Assembly: GCA_947177925.1 (NCBI GenBank)
Contig: CAMWWJ010000121.1
Span: forward strand, 1-9,395
Direction: 5' to 3'
DNA: 9,395 bases
Source of the DNA: an uncultured Lachnospiraceae bacterium
GTDB taxonomy: Bacteria > Bacillota > Clostridia > Lachnospirales > Lachnospiraceae
The number at the start of each line of letters is the position of its first letter. The first letter of the stretch is position 1. Of this stretch, positions 1 through 5,969 are shown in pieces. Position numbers and translations under genes: made by a program. Under the pieces are notes generated by a model that was given only the letters and a program-made list of their open reading frames with translations, was not told the DNA's origin and ran no database searches.

Positions 1-689
1 TTATTAATATGAATAATATTCCAATGAAAAAGACAATTGAGCTTATGAAAATTGAAAATGGATTGCAGGAGAAAATAGTTTCATTTATAAAGAATGCAGA
101 CTTATATATGGAAAACTTTGAATATGTGGATATGGACAATATTAAGTTGGATGTGGAAAGAAGCGAGGGGAAACCAGAGGAAAAGGTCTTAGATATTCCT
201 GATAAAATCATGGATCAAATCCGTTTGGTTTCTACTTACAAAGGAGTCCAAGTTCCCAGCCTGTTATTTGATTCTACTGGAACAAAAAAAATTGCGGCAC
301 TTGCAAGTTATATTATTGAAGGAATTGAACAGGGTAGAATTTTGGTAGTGGATGAACTGGATAGCAGTATTCACTTTAAGCTTATCAGAGCTATTGTTGC
401 AATGTTTAATAATGAATTAAACAAAGAGGCTCAGCTAATATTTACAGTGCATGACATTAACTTAATGGATTGCAAAAGAATGTTCCGAAAAGAACAAATC
501 TGGTTTGTCCATAAGGATAAAGAAGGGGTTTACGTTTATTCTTTAGCGGACTTTACTGCACAGGAAGGAATCAGGGACACAACGGATATTATGGAAAAAT
601 ATCGTAGAGGAGCATTAGGAGCATTGCCGGAGCCTGATTTGATTCATTCTTTGCTTGATTTAAAGGGAAATAAGGAAGGGGGAGTGTGA
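1..689 (+). CDS. RloA-like AAA_21 ATPase, C-terminal part (5' end outside window)
   Basis: This is the C-terminal part of an ABC-class AAA ATPase of the AAA_21/AAA_15 (RloA, AbiL-type) kind. The frame is open to the left edge, so the ATG at position 9 is probably internal and the Walker A half is missing from the window. Counting from that ATG, a degenerate signature loop (STGTKK, about residues 89-94) precedes a hydrophobic Walker B strand ILVVDE (111-116). A D-loop/H segment (LDSSIH) and a switch histidine in FTVHD (145-149) follow. The tail contains RRGALGALPEPD, typical of the C-terminal end of such ATPases. Family members act as the ATP-driven sensor half of two-gene phage-defence or abortive-infection systems whose partner is a TOPRIM nuclease, and such a gene follows immediately: the stop codon is directly abutted by the next start. 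A related OLD- or PARIS-type ATPase role is possible. The ATPase class is secure; the system name is inferred from the pair. Confidence 0.8.
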   Translation, partial: INMNNIPMKKTIELMKIENGLQEKIVSFIKNADLYMENFEYVDMDNIKLDVERSEGKPEEKVLDIPDKIMDQIRLVSTYKGVQVPSLLFDSTGTKKIAALASYIIEGIEQGRILVVDELDSSIHFKLIRAIVAMFNNELNKEAQLIFTVHDINLMDCKRMFRKEQIWFVHKDKEGVYVYSLADFTAQEGIRDTTDIMEKYRRGALGALPEPDLIHSLLDLKGNKEGGV

Positions 690-1322
690 GTGAAGAATAA
701 GCTTCCTTCTATAAAATCACAGACTAAGATATGTATTATATGCGAAGGTGACGAGGAATATGAATATTTAGAAAGATTAAGGTCACTAGAGATGTGGAAT
801 ACAAAATACGATATTGTCTTAGAAAATGCGGATGGTAACGGAAATGTACCTGCCAGATATCAGGATAAATATCAAAATGACTCTTTTGATTTGGTTTTAA
901 TGTTTTGTGACACTGATAGAAAACCATATGAGCAGTATGTTGATATTAAGCAGAAAATAGACGATTTTCATGGCGTTGAAGGAGCAGCAGATATGGTGCT
1001 GATGTATGGAAATCCATGTACGATGCAGATTGTAATTCAACATTGGAAAGAGATTTGTTTGAAGTCTCCTGCTAAAAAGATAAATGCACCTATTATTGAG
1101 GAATGTACCGGAGTGCCAAATTATAAAGCAAGAGAAGACCAAAGGGAGAGTATTTTCGGACAAGTAACAAAGGAAAATTATATGGTTATGTTGGAAAGAA
1201 TTAAAAGATTGCCGGATAATGATACAGTAGTTGGAAGTAGTAATTTTGGAAAATTCATGGATTGTTTTGCCAGTGAAGATACAGCATGGGTTGATAGGAT
1301 TAATGTGGTTTTGGAGGGCTAG
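690..1322 (+). CDS. RloB-like TOPRIM-domain protein, likely nuclease partner of the upstream ATPase
   Basis: This 210-residue protein has a RloB/AbiLii-like TOPRIM layout. An N-terminal beta strand leads into an acidic motif, IICEGDEEYEYL (residues 16-27, key E19). A strand ends in the DxD motif FCDTD (72-76, key D74 and D76), and a later GNPC (107-110) followed by QHW matches the position of the conserved SNPCFE/W segment of RloB proteins. TOPRIM nucleases use the glutamate and the DxD aspartates to bind metal; all three are present, so the protein looks catalytically intact. It starts with GTG at 690, directly after the TGA of the ATPase gene, with a GGGGGAG ribosome binding site at 678-684 inside the upstream gene. 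The two are therefore translationally coupled and probably form one complex. The AriB/DUF4435 effectors of PARIS systems are a less likely alternative. Nuclease activity is inferred from the family, not shown. Confidence 0.72.
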   Translation: MKNKLPSIKSQTKICIICEGDEEYEYLERLRSLEMWNTKYDIVLENADGNGNVPARYQDKYQNDSFDLVLMFCDTDRKPYEQYVDIKQKIDDFHGVEGAADMVLMYGNPCTMQIVIQHWKEICLKSPAKKINAPIIEECTGVPNYKAREDQRESIFGQVTKENYMVMLERIKRLPDNDTVVGSSNFGKFMDCFASEDTAWVDRINVVLEG

Positions 1323-1431
1323 ATAATACTTAATTTTTAAATTTTTTGTAAATAAAAAAGCAAAAGGCAGAAGGAAACAATCTATATGAATATGGATAAT
1401 AAAATGAAAAAAGCAGATGGGAGGTAAAAGA

Positions 1432-2178
1432 ATGGCGAAAGCTGCTGCGGCAAGACAATTTGGGGATGAATATCAGCAGCTTGTCTTTTGGAAGTATGCG
1501 CTAAGAATGTTAAGCGGAAATTATGAAATAGATAATATTAGCTCCATGATAAGAGAGATGATTAGTGTGTGCCATAATAACATTGAACTTCTTAATCCGG
1601 ATATTGGCGGAAATTATATAAAGCAAATTTTTATTCTGACTCATAATGCATATTTCCACAGAGAGATTACATATAACCAAGTGGATTTCTATGATAGTGT
1701 CTCATTTTTTATGATTCGTAAGAGTGAAAATCAGTCATCTATTACACTTTGTGTGGATAGAGCAGAGGAATTGTCTAAAGAGGATAAGAATGTGAATCCG
1801 GTACAGAATGCATATATGGCTTTATGGGCTGAATATAAGGAACTGCAGTCATCTATCCCGCTACTAAATGTTATAAGGAGGATTTTGGAGTACTATTTTA
1901 TGGAGTTATGTGGATATCAAGGACAGGGGATTAGAGACACTATTCTTAAACAGCATAAGGTTGATTTCGTTACAAAAAGACCAGATGGTACAATTGATGA
2001 TAGGGATTATCATCTGGCATATTCGATGCTTTCTTATATTGATAATGATTATAGCTTTATTGACGGCTTTAATCTTGTACAGGAAGTTGCAGACCCGGAT
2101 CAGTACAGGAAAGTAATGAAGAAGATTTTTGAGAAGATGGGGCAGAGTCAGCACTACAAGATGATGTATGGAGATTGA
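1432..2178 (+). CDS. Truncated, probably chimeric AAA_13 (PrrC/RloC-type) ATPase C-terminal protein
   Basis: The 248-residue product matches only the C-terminal end of AAA_13 ATPases (anticodon-nuclease PrrC/RloC type). It has KQIFILTHNAYFHRE with the switch histidine (residues 64-78), FFMIRK (92-97), the helix NVIRRILEYYF (146-156), and the terminal HYKMMYGD (241-248). Walker A, ABC signature and Walker B are all absent, so it cannot hydrolyse ATP by itself. The first 30 or so residues (AAAARQFGDEYQQLVFWKYA) do not look like AAA_13. They resemble the start of DUF4297-like nuclease proteins, which suggests an internal deletion fused two genes around residues 28-35. ATG 1432 is chosen over the in-frame ATG at 1417 because the latter overlaps the Shine-Dalgarno GGGAGGT (1419-1425), which sits 6 bases before 1432. 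mcrB follows after 13 bases. It could be a decaying remnant or a retained fragment with a new role. The AAA_13 match is firm; the leader's origin is inferred. Confidence 0.68.
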   Translation: MAKAAAARQFGDEYQQLVFWKYALRMLSGNYEIDNISSMIREMISVCHNNIELLNPDIGGNYIKQIFILTHNAYFHREITYNQVDFYDSVSFFMIRKSENQSSITLCVDRAEELSKEDKNVNPVQNAYMALWAEYKELQSSIPLLNVIRRILEYYFMELCGYQGQGIRDTILKQHKVDFVTKRPDGTIDDRDYHLAYSMLSYIDNDYSFIDGFNLVQEVADPDQYRKVMKKIFEKMGQSQHYKMMYGD

Positions 2179-2191
2179 TTGGAGGCGCAAA

Positions 2192-2698
2192 ATGTTTAAT
2201 GACGAAAAATTATCGGCGGTAATTACTGCCTACAAAGAATATTTCCCAAATCACTGGAAGGATGAAAAGTATAAGTGGGAGGCAATTGCTCATTTTCAGA
2301 AATATTGGGATATCAATGCAGAAAATTTTCTGGATATGTTTATGACAGCAACAGATAAGACTTATAATCTGCTGGCTAATATGAACAATTATCCAAGAGG
2401 AATGATTAAATCTTTTGCTGGAGTAGATTCAGAAGTGGTACGCATTATGTTCATGGATCTTTTTGATGAGTCAAAGGAGCTTGCAGGGCGTATTGGACAG
2501 TTTATGGAATCTGCGGAAGAGTTGCGCATTAAATATGACGATGGTACCTGGAGACAGCATTATCAGACTCCCAATGCTATCACTACTTATTTGTGGCTGC
2601 GTTATCCGGACAAATACTATATCTACAAATACTCAGAGGTGCGTGCGATAGCAAAGACGATTGAGAGCGATTTTATCCCCAAAAAAGGGGGGGAATAG
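2192..2698 (+). CDS. mcrB: McrB-type N-terminal domain fragment (frameshifted from the AAA+ core)
   Basis: This 168-residue ORF looks like the N-terminal, target-recognition portion of a large Firmicute McrB. It opens with MFNDEKL, includes a KWEAIAHFQKYWDINAENF stretch (residues 28-46), and has a conserved-looking TYLWLRYPDKYYIYKYSEV block (132-150). It stops at TAG 2696-2698 just after a CCCC-AAAAAA-GGGGGGG tract. The downstream frame (one base back) is open through the tract and reads GGIANVEGG into the next ORF's start MKLYNEI, with no coding break, so the two ORFs look like one gene of about 656 codons split by a single-base change. ATG 2192 is preceded by GGAGG (2181-2185) with 6-base spacing; the in-frame ATG at 2168 lies inside the previous gene and lacks a site. 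What exactly this domain binds is not visible; in McrB proteins the N-terminal region recognises modified DNA. Confidence 0.7.
   Translation: MFNDEKLSAVITAYKEYFPNHWKDEKYKWEAIAHFQKYWDINAENFLDMFMTATDKTYNLLANMNNYPRGMIKSFAGVDSEVVRIMFMDLFDESKELAGRIGQFMESAEELRIKYDDGTWRQHYQTPNAITTYLWLRYPDKYYIYKYSEVRAIAKTIESDFIPKKGGE
2677..2693 (+). repeat. C4-A6-G7 homopolymer tract at the mcrB frameshift
   Basis: Three consecutive homopolymers, CCCC (2677-2680), AAAAAA (2681-2686) and GGGGGGG (2687-2693), lie exactly where the mcrB reading frame is lost. With seven G the first frame ends at TAG 2696. With eight or five G, or seven A, the frame would continue into the AAA+ core. Such tracts are prone to replication slippage, and a G run this long is striking in AT-rich DNA. 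Confidence 0.8.
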
Positions 2699-2715
2699 CC
2701 AATGTTGAAGGTGGT

Positions 2716-4161
2716 ATGAAACTTTATAATGAAATCAGGGAAGTGATTATAAAAGATAATGAGCTTGACAAATTATTAAAAGAGGCAGTAAGCGATAGCT
2801 GTTATTCTGATTCTGAAAAGATAACCATGACCATGGATGTTGGATTTTTTGTGAGTAGATTTTGTAATCAAGAGAAAGAAGTTGATTTGGAGTCTCTGCA
2901 TTCGGAGGCTAAATTCTCAAAATGGTATGCGCCGGTTGTTGAAACATTATATGAAATGGGGGGTAGTGGAAAGCGTCTAAATGTTCATCAAAAAATTATT
3001 GAGGATTATGGAATTACAGACGAGGAGTTAAAAAACGTAAATTCTACAGGCATTGCACAGGTGCTGAATGATATAGACTGGGCACGAAATTATTTGGTTT
3101 ATGAGGGATTTATAGAAAAAGGTGAAGGTGGACTTTGGATACTTACTGAATTAGGAAAAGGGGTAATTGTTACAGATGAACTTGCAAGTAAACTTACGGC
3201 GAAATGGATAAAAATCAAAGTAGCTGAGCGCGAACATAGATATGTTCCGGAAATGGATTTGTCACCATATTATGTGTATAGAGATAAGGTTAGAGAAAAT
3301 AAAAATGCATCATACACAAAAGACGATTTCTTAAGTCAGGTATATATGACGGAGGAAGGGTATGATACTCTGGTAACGCTTTTGAAAAACAAAAAAAACC
3401 TGATTCTACAAGGAGCCCCAGGTGTTGGCAAAACTTTTGCGGCTAAACGTTTGGCATATTCTATGATGGGAGAGAAAGATGATGATAGAATTGAATTTAT
3501 TCAGTTTCACCAGAATTATTCATATGAAGATTTTATCATGGGATATAAGCCTCAGGAAGAGGGATTTAAACTGAAAAAAGGCATTTTCTATCAATTTTGT
3601 TTAAATGCAGAAGAGCAGCCAGATAAAGATTACTTCTTTATTATCGACGAAATCAATCGCGGAAACATGAGCAAGATATTTGGTGAATTGCTCATGTTAA
3701 TTGAAAAGGATTATAGAGGAACGAAAGCAACACTGGCATATAGTGGCGAGGCATTTTCGGTTCCAAAGAATCTCTATATTATCGGTATGATGAATACTGC
3801 AGATCGAAGTCTGGCTATGATTGATTATGCTCTTCGCAGACGTTTCAGCTTCTTTGAGATGGAGCCTGGATTTAATTCTGATGGGTTTAAGGCATATCAG
3901 GAGTCCCTGCAGAATGAAACATTTAATGCTTTGATAGAGCAGATTATTGATTTGAATAGAGAGATTAAGATGGACGACTCTCTTGGAAAAGGTTTTCTCA
4001 TAGGACACAGTTATTTTTGTGGTCAAGAAACATGTGAGGATGAATGGATGAAATCGGTGGTTTACTATGATATTATTCCAATGCTACAGGAATACTGGTT
4101 TGATGATAAGCAAAAGGTACAGCGTTGGGAAAATCTTTTAATAGGAGTGTTTAATGACTAG
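2716..4161 (+). CDS. mcrB: McrB-type AAA+ GTPase core with Mrr_N-like winged helix (restriction motor subunit)
   Basis: The 481-residue ORF encodes the motor part of a McrBC restriction enzyme. Residues about 65-155 (KWYAPVVETLYEMG to LTELGKGV) look like an Mrr_N-type winged helix. The AAA+ core has Walker A GAPGVGKT (233-240), Walker B FFIIDEINRGN (307-317), the McrB hallmark MNTADRS (359-365), and ALRRRF (372-377) carrying the arginine residues expected at the subunit interface. McrB family members assemble into GTP-driven rings that translocate DNA and recruit McrC. All motor motifs are present. Its natural N-terminus is probably the preceding 168-residue ORF, lost by a frameshift. The start at ATG 2716 has only a weak AAGG (2708-2711) at 4 bases, so it may be translated by re-initiation or not at all. 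It overlaps mcrC by 8 bases. A core without its DNA-recognition domain would be expected to be inactive or altered. Confidence 0.88.
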   Translation: MKLYNEIREVIIKDNELDKLLKEAVSDSCYSDSEKITMTMDVGFFVSRFCNQEKEVDLESLHSEAKFSKWYAPVVETLYEMGGSGKRLNVHQKIIEDYGITDEELKNVNSTGIAQVLNDIDWARNYLVYEGFIEKGEGGLWILTELGKGVIVTDELASKLTAKWIKIKVAEREHRYVPEMDLSPYYVYRDKVRENKNASYTKDDFLSQVYMTEEGYDTLVTLLKNKKNLILQGAPGVGKTFAAKRLAYSMMGEKDDDRIEFIQFHQNYSYEDFIMGYKPQEEGFKLKKGIFYQFCLNAEEQPDKDYFFIIDEINRGNMSKIFGELLMLIEKDYRGTKATLAYSGEAFSVPKNLYIIGMMNTADRSLAMIDYALRRRFSFFEMEPGFNSDGFKAYQESLQNETFNALIEQIIDLNREIKMDDSLGKGFLIGHSYFCGQETCEDEWMKSVVYYDIIPMLQEYWFDDKQKVQRWENLLIGVFND

Positions 4162-5239
4162 TGATAAGGGAATTTTTATTAAAAATATCTATTATATGTT
4201 GGCATATGCATTTCAAGTGCTTAGACAGAAGAATTATGAGAGTATTGCAGCGGAAGATTTTGATGATGTGCAGGATTTGTTTGCGGCAATTTTGGTAAAG
4301 GGAATTTCGCAGCAGTTAAAGCAGGGCTTACATAGAGAATATATTATAAAAAGTGAGACTCTTTCGTTGATGAGAGGCAAACTTAATATTCATGGAACCA
4401 TTCATCAGCAGATTCAGAGGAAAAAAATTTTGGCTTGCGAGTATGATGAACTGTCAGTGAACAATGTTTTTAACAAGATATTGAAGACAACAGTTTCTAT
4501 TCTAGTGCGAGATCATGGTGTGAAGAATGTGAGAAAAACTGATTTGAAGAAGTTGCTTTTGTTTTTCGATGAAGTGGATACGATAAATCCGACAGGGTTC
4601 CGTTGGGATATGCTTAGATATCAGCGAAACAATAAGAATTATGAGATGTTGATGAATGTTTGCTATTTTGTTTTGGATGGAATGCTTCAGACTACAGAAA
4701 AGGGTAGCTTTAAGATGGGCAGTTTTTCAGATAAACATATGCATAGGCTATACGAGAAGTTTATTTTGGAATACTTTAAGCGCCATCATTCTTATTTAAC
4801 TGAAGTAAGGCCGGCACAGGTGAGGTGGGATTTGGCTCCTGATACAGATGAGAGAATGATACGGTTTCTTCCAATCATGCAGACGGATATCTTCCTGAGA
4901 TATAAGGAGCAGATACTTATAATAGATGCAAAATATTATGGAAAAACAATGCAGGTACAGTATGATAAGGCAACGCTGCATTCTGGAAACATGTATCAAA
5001 TATTTACCTATGTAAAAAATCAGGATACAACAGAATCCGGGAATGTGTCAGGTATGTTGCTATATGCAAAAACTGATGAGGCAATCATACCGGATTGCAG
5101 GTTTGTGATGGGAGGGAATCGAATCAGTGTAAAGACGCTGGATTTAAGTAAGGACTTTAAGCTGATTGGTGCTCAGTTAGACAGGATTGCAGAAGAGCAT
5201 TTTGGAAAGCAAGGTGGCGGCCTCCCGAACTGGAGATAG
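4154..5239 (+). CDS. mcrC: McrC-type endonuclease subunit of the McrBC restriction system
   Basis: This 361-residue protein has the McrC layout. The N-terminal part begins with FIKNIYYMLAYAF (residues 8-20), a form common in Firmicute McrC. The middle region contains LRGKL-like SLMRGKLNIHG (71-81) and the C-terminal half carries a PD-(D/E)XK nuclease domain. Catalytic residues visible are E201 (RLYEKFILEYF), D245 (MQTDIFL) and the D258-A-K260 triad end (ILIIDAKYYG). YQIFTYV at 282-288 matches the usual nuclease-domain helix. The set is complete, so the subunit looks capable of cutting. McrC binds the McrB ring and cleaves DNA near modified cytosines after GTP-driven translocation. Its ATG (4154) overlaps the last 8 bases of mcrB, implying translational coupling. 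The stop is followed immediately by the Shine-Dalgarno sequence of a tiny toxin-like gene. Confidence 0.92.
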   Translation: MTSDKGIFIKNIYYMLAYAFQVLRQKNYESIAAEDFDDVQDLFAAILVKGISQQLKQGLHREYIIKSETLSLMRGKLNIHGTIHQQIQRKKILACEYDELSVNNVFNKILKTTVSILVRDHGVKNVRKTDLKKLLLFFDEVDTINPTGFRWDMLRYQRNNKNYEMLMNVCYFVLDGMLQTTEKGSFKMGSFSDKHMHRLYEKFILEYFKRHHSYLTEVRPAQVRWDLAPDTDERMIRFLPIMQTDIFLRYKEQILIIDAKYYGKTMQVQYDKATLHSGNMYQIFTYVKNQDTTESGNVSGMLLYAKTDEAIIPDCRFVMGGNRISVKTLDLSKDFKLIGAQLDRIAEEHFGKQGGGLPNWR

Positions 5240-5255
5240 AGGGGAGGTGGTGCGG

Positions 5256-5348
5256 ATGGAAATGTTTTCATTTCAGAACTTGATTCTGTTTGCAACATTT
5301 TTAATTACACTGCTTGCCTACATAGATAGGAACAGCAAGCGAAAATAA
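5256..5348 (+). CDS. 30-residue membrane peptide, holin-like type I toxin candidate
   Basis: A short gene encodes a 30-residue peptide. It has MEMFSFQ, one hydrophobic helix NLILFATFLITLLAYI (residues 8-23), and a charged basic tail DRNSKRK. This is the shape of the putative holin-like toxin group (Hol_Tox, TxpA/type I toxin relatives), which insert into the membrane and are normally silenced by an antisense RNA. A very strong Shine-Dalgarno GGAGGTG (5243-5249) sits 7 bases before ATG 5256; a second in-frame ATG is at 5262. The site starts a few bases after the mcrC stop, so the peptide can be made from the mcrBC transcript. A long imperfect stem-loop follows directly. I could not find a convincing opposite-strand promoter for an antitoxin RNA. 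It could instead be a small McrBC-associated membrane protein. Confidence 0.6.
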   Translation: MEMFSFQNLILFATFLITLLAYIDRNSKRK

Positions 5349-5354
5349 AAATCC

Positions 5355-5430
5355 CTACTGTCAGCAAGTAAGATAAAATACAATGTCAGATGCAGAGCTT
5401 AGCGACACCGTGGTAGAACAGATTGTTTTT
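5355..5430 (+). ncRNA. Long imperfect stem-loop behind the toxin-like gene
   Basis: The left arm CTAC-TGTC-A-GC-AAG (5355-5368) pairs with the right arm CTT-A-GC-GACA-ccgtg-GTAG (5398-5416). It has one bulged A on each side and a 5-base bulge. The loop is 29 bases, and nine bases later there is a run of five T (5426-5430). Type I toxin mRNAs usually end in such a structure, which overlaps the antisense antitoxin RNA, and it may also terminate transcription. It is seen by pairing only; a transcript is inferred. Confidence 0.4.
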
Positions 5431-5455
5431 AGAGGCCACAAATAAGGCATACCAA

Positions 5456-5480
5456 GAAAGAAAATCCGAATATTTCTTTC
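5456..5480. other. Perfect AT-rich 8-bp hairpin upstream of the 54-residue gene
   Basis: GAAAGAAA (5456-5463) pairs perfectly with TTTCTTTC (5473-5480) around a 9-base loop. No T-run follows, so it is unlikely to be a terminator. It lies 38 bases before a ribosome binding site and could be part of a 5' leader. AT-rich stems of this length also arise by chance. Confidence 0.35.
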
Positions 5481-5518
5481 CCAATATTCCAATACTAATA
5501 AAAACATTGGAGGTCCTT

Positions 5519-5683
5519 ATGAAGATTACAGATAAAAAGAAGCCTATTGATACCATCCCAAAAGGTGTCTGGGAAAGCAGCAGACCGGTTCGGGACAAAA
5601 AGAAAAACAATGCTGCAACCGCCACGGCCGACCAACAGGGAAATGGTTATCCGATAGGGAAGCAAAGTAAACAGGATATGTGA
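5519..5683 (+). CDS. Unrecognised 54-residue hydrophilic protein
   Basis: I do not recognise this protein. It is very polar and basic, with lysine-rich stretches (KITDKKK at residues 2-8, RDKKKNN at 25-31), a small conserved-looking core IPKGVWESSRPV (13-24), and a low-complexity alanine/threonine/glutamine tail. It has no membrane segment, cysteine or helix-turn-helix that I can see and is probably largely disordered. The start at ATG 5519 is supported by TTGGAGG (GGAGG at 5509-5513) with 5-base spacing; the open frame extends upstream to 5423 but without a ribosome binding site. An intrinsic terminator begins 20 bases after the stop, so the gene closes a transcription unit, either its own or the tail of the mcrBC-toxin operon. 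The strong ribosome binding site and terminator make it a plausible real gene despite its size. Confidence 0.5.
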   Translation: MKITDKKKPIDTIPKGVWESSRPVRDKKKNNAATATADQQGNGYPIGKQSKQDM

Positions 5684-5702
5684 TATGGCAACGAAGGAAA
5701 AG

Positions 5703-5731
5703 GAACCTTGAAAAAATCAGGGTTCTTTTTT
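5703..5731 (+). terminator. Intrinsic terminator closing the defence island
   Basis: A 9-bp stem, GAACCTTGA (5703-5711) with TCAGGGTTC (5717-5725) and one G-U pair, surrounds an A5 loop and is followed by six T (5726-5731). The A residues upstream could extend the stem with the T run. This is a textbook rho-independent terminator for + strand transcription and separates the mcrBC/toxin/54-residue genes from the sigma-factor module. Confidence 0.88.
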
Positions 5732-5843
5732 GTGTGCAAGGCAGGTGTATTTATATCAGATAAATAAATGTATGTTTTTAGGGAACCTTTTTATTTGCTG
5801 AATCCTCTAATAAATAGAAAGCTAAATAAATTGCATTGTAGTG

Positions 5844-5849
5844 TATAAT
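5844..5849 (+). promoter_or_regulatory. Candidate -10 box upstream of the sigma-factor gene
   Basis: A perfect TATAAT lies about 117 bases before the sigma-gene start, in an AT-rich region (5740-5965) that otherwise holds no gene. No good TTGACA-like box is found 16-18 bases upstream, so the assignment is weak. Confidence 0.25.
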
Positions 5850-5864
5850 GTATATATTTAGCAG

Positions 5865-5884
5865 GAAGTTGTTGCAACACTTCA
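5865..5884. promoter_or_regulatory. Near-palindrome centred on TTGCAA upstream of the sigma gene
   Basis: The sequence GAAG-T-TGTTGCAACA-CTTC has a perfect 10-base palindrome TGTTGCAACA (5870-5879) flanked by GAAG and CTTC with one extra T. It lies just after the TATAAT candidate and about 82 bases before the sigma-gene start, where an operator or an ECF-type -35 element (TGCAAC) could sit. Function is inferred. Confidence 0.3.
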
Positions 5885-5960
5885 AATCATATTTTTGCAT
5901 GACAGGTTGTTGTGTACTTTATTTGTAAAATTTGTAAATTTACTGCTGGAGGAAGGAGAT

Positions 5961-5969
5961 ATGTCTTGA
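5961..5969 (+). promoter_or_regulatory. Minimal ORF (ATG-TCT-TGA) overlapping the TTG start of the sigma gene
   Basis: Between the AAGGAG site and the TTG start sits ATG TCT TGA in another frame. Its stop codon overlaps the sigma start region. It might compete for initiating ribosomes and lower sigma-factor output, or it may be chance. The spacing from AAGGAG to this ATG is only two bases, which is poor. Confidence 0.25.

Noticed and set aside
736..1163. Opposite-strand ORFs over the RloB-like gene
   Set aside because: No ribosome binding sites, no recognisable motifs, and the + strand frame has clear family motifs; these are shadows.
1323..1416. Promoter in the AT-rich gap before the AAA_13-like gene
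   Set aside because: A GATAAT is present near 1395 but no -35 box at acceptable spacing; base composition alone explains it.
1417..1431. ATG 1417 as start of the AAA_13-like gene
   Set aside because: This ATG forms part of the Shine-Dalgarno sequence for ATG 1432 and has no site of its own.
2675..2698. Programmed -1 ribosomal frameshift joining the two mcrB ORFs
   Set aside because: The required direction (-1) is right, but in-frame codons CCC-AAA-AAA-GGG do not give the dnaX-type A-AAA-AAG heptamer, and slipping would mismatch the first base of one tRNA. Homopolymer length change explains it more simply.
5340..5420. Opposite-strand promoter for an antisense antitoxin RNA
   Set aside because: CTGACA- and TATTTT-like boxes exist on the minus strand but not at 16-18 base spacing; not reported as a feature.
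5912..5965. N-terminal extension of the sigma factor from ATG 5912
   Set aside because: The extra 18 residues are not sigma-like and the strong ribosome binding site lies downstream of that ATG.
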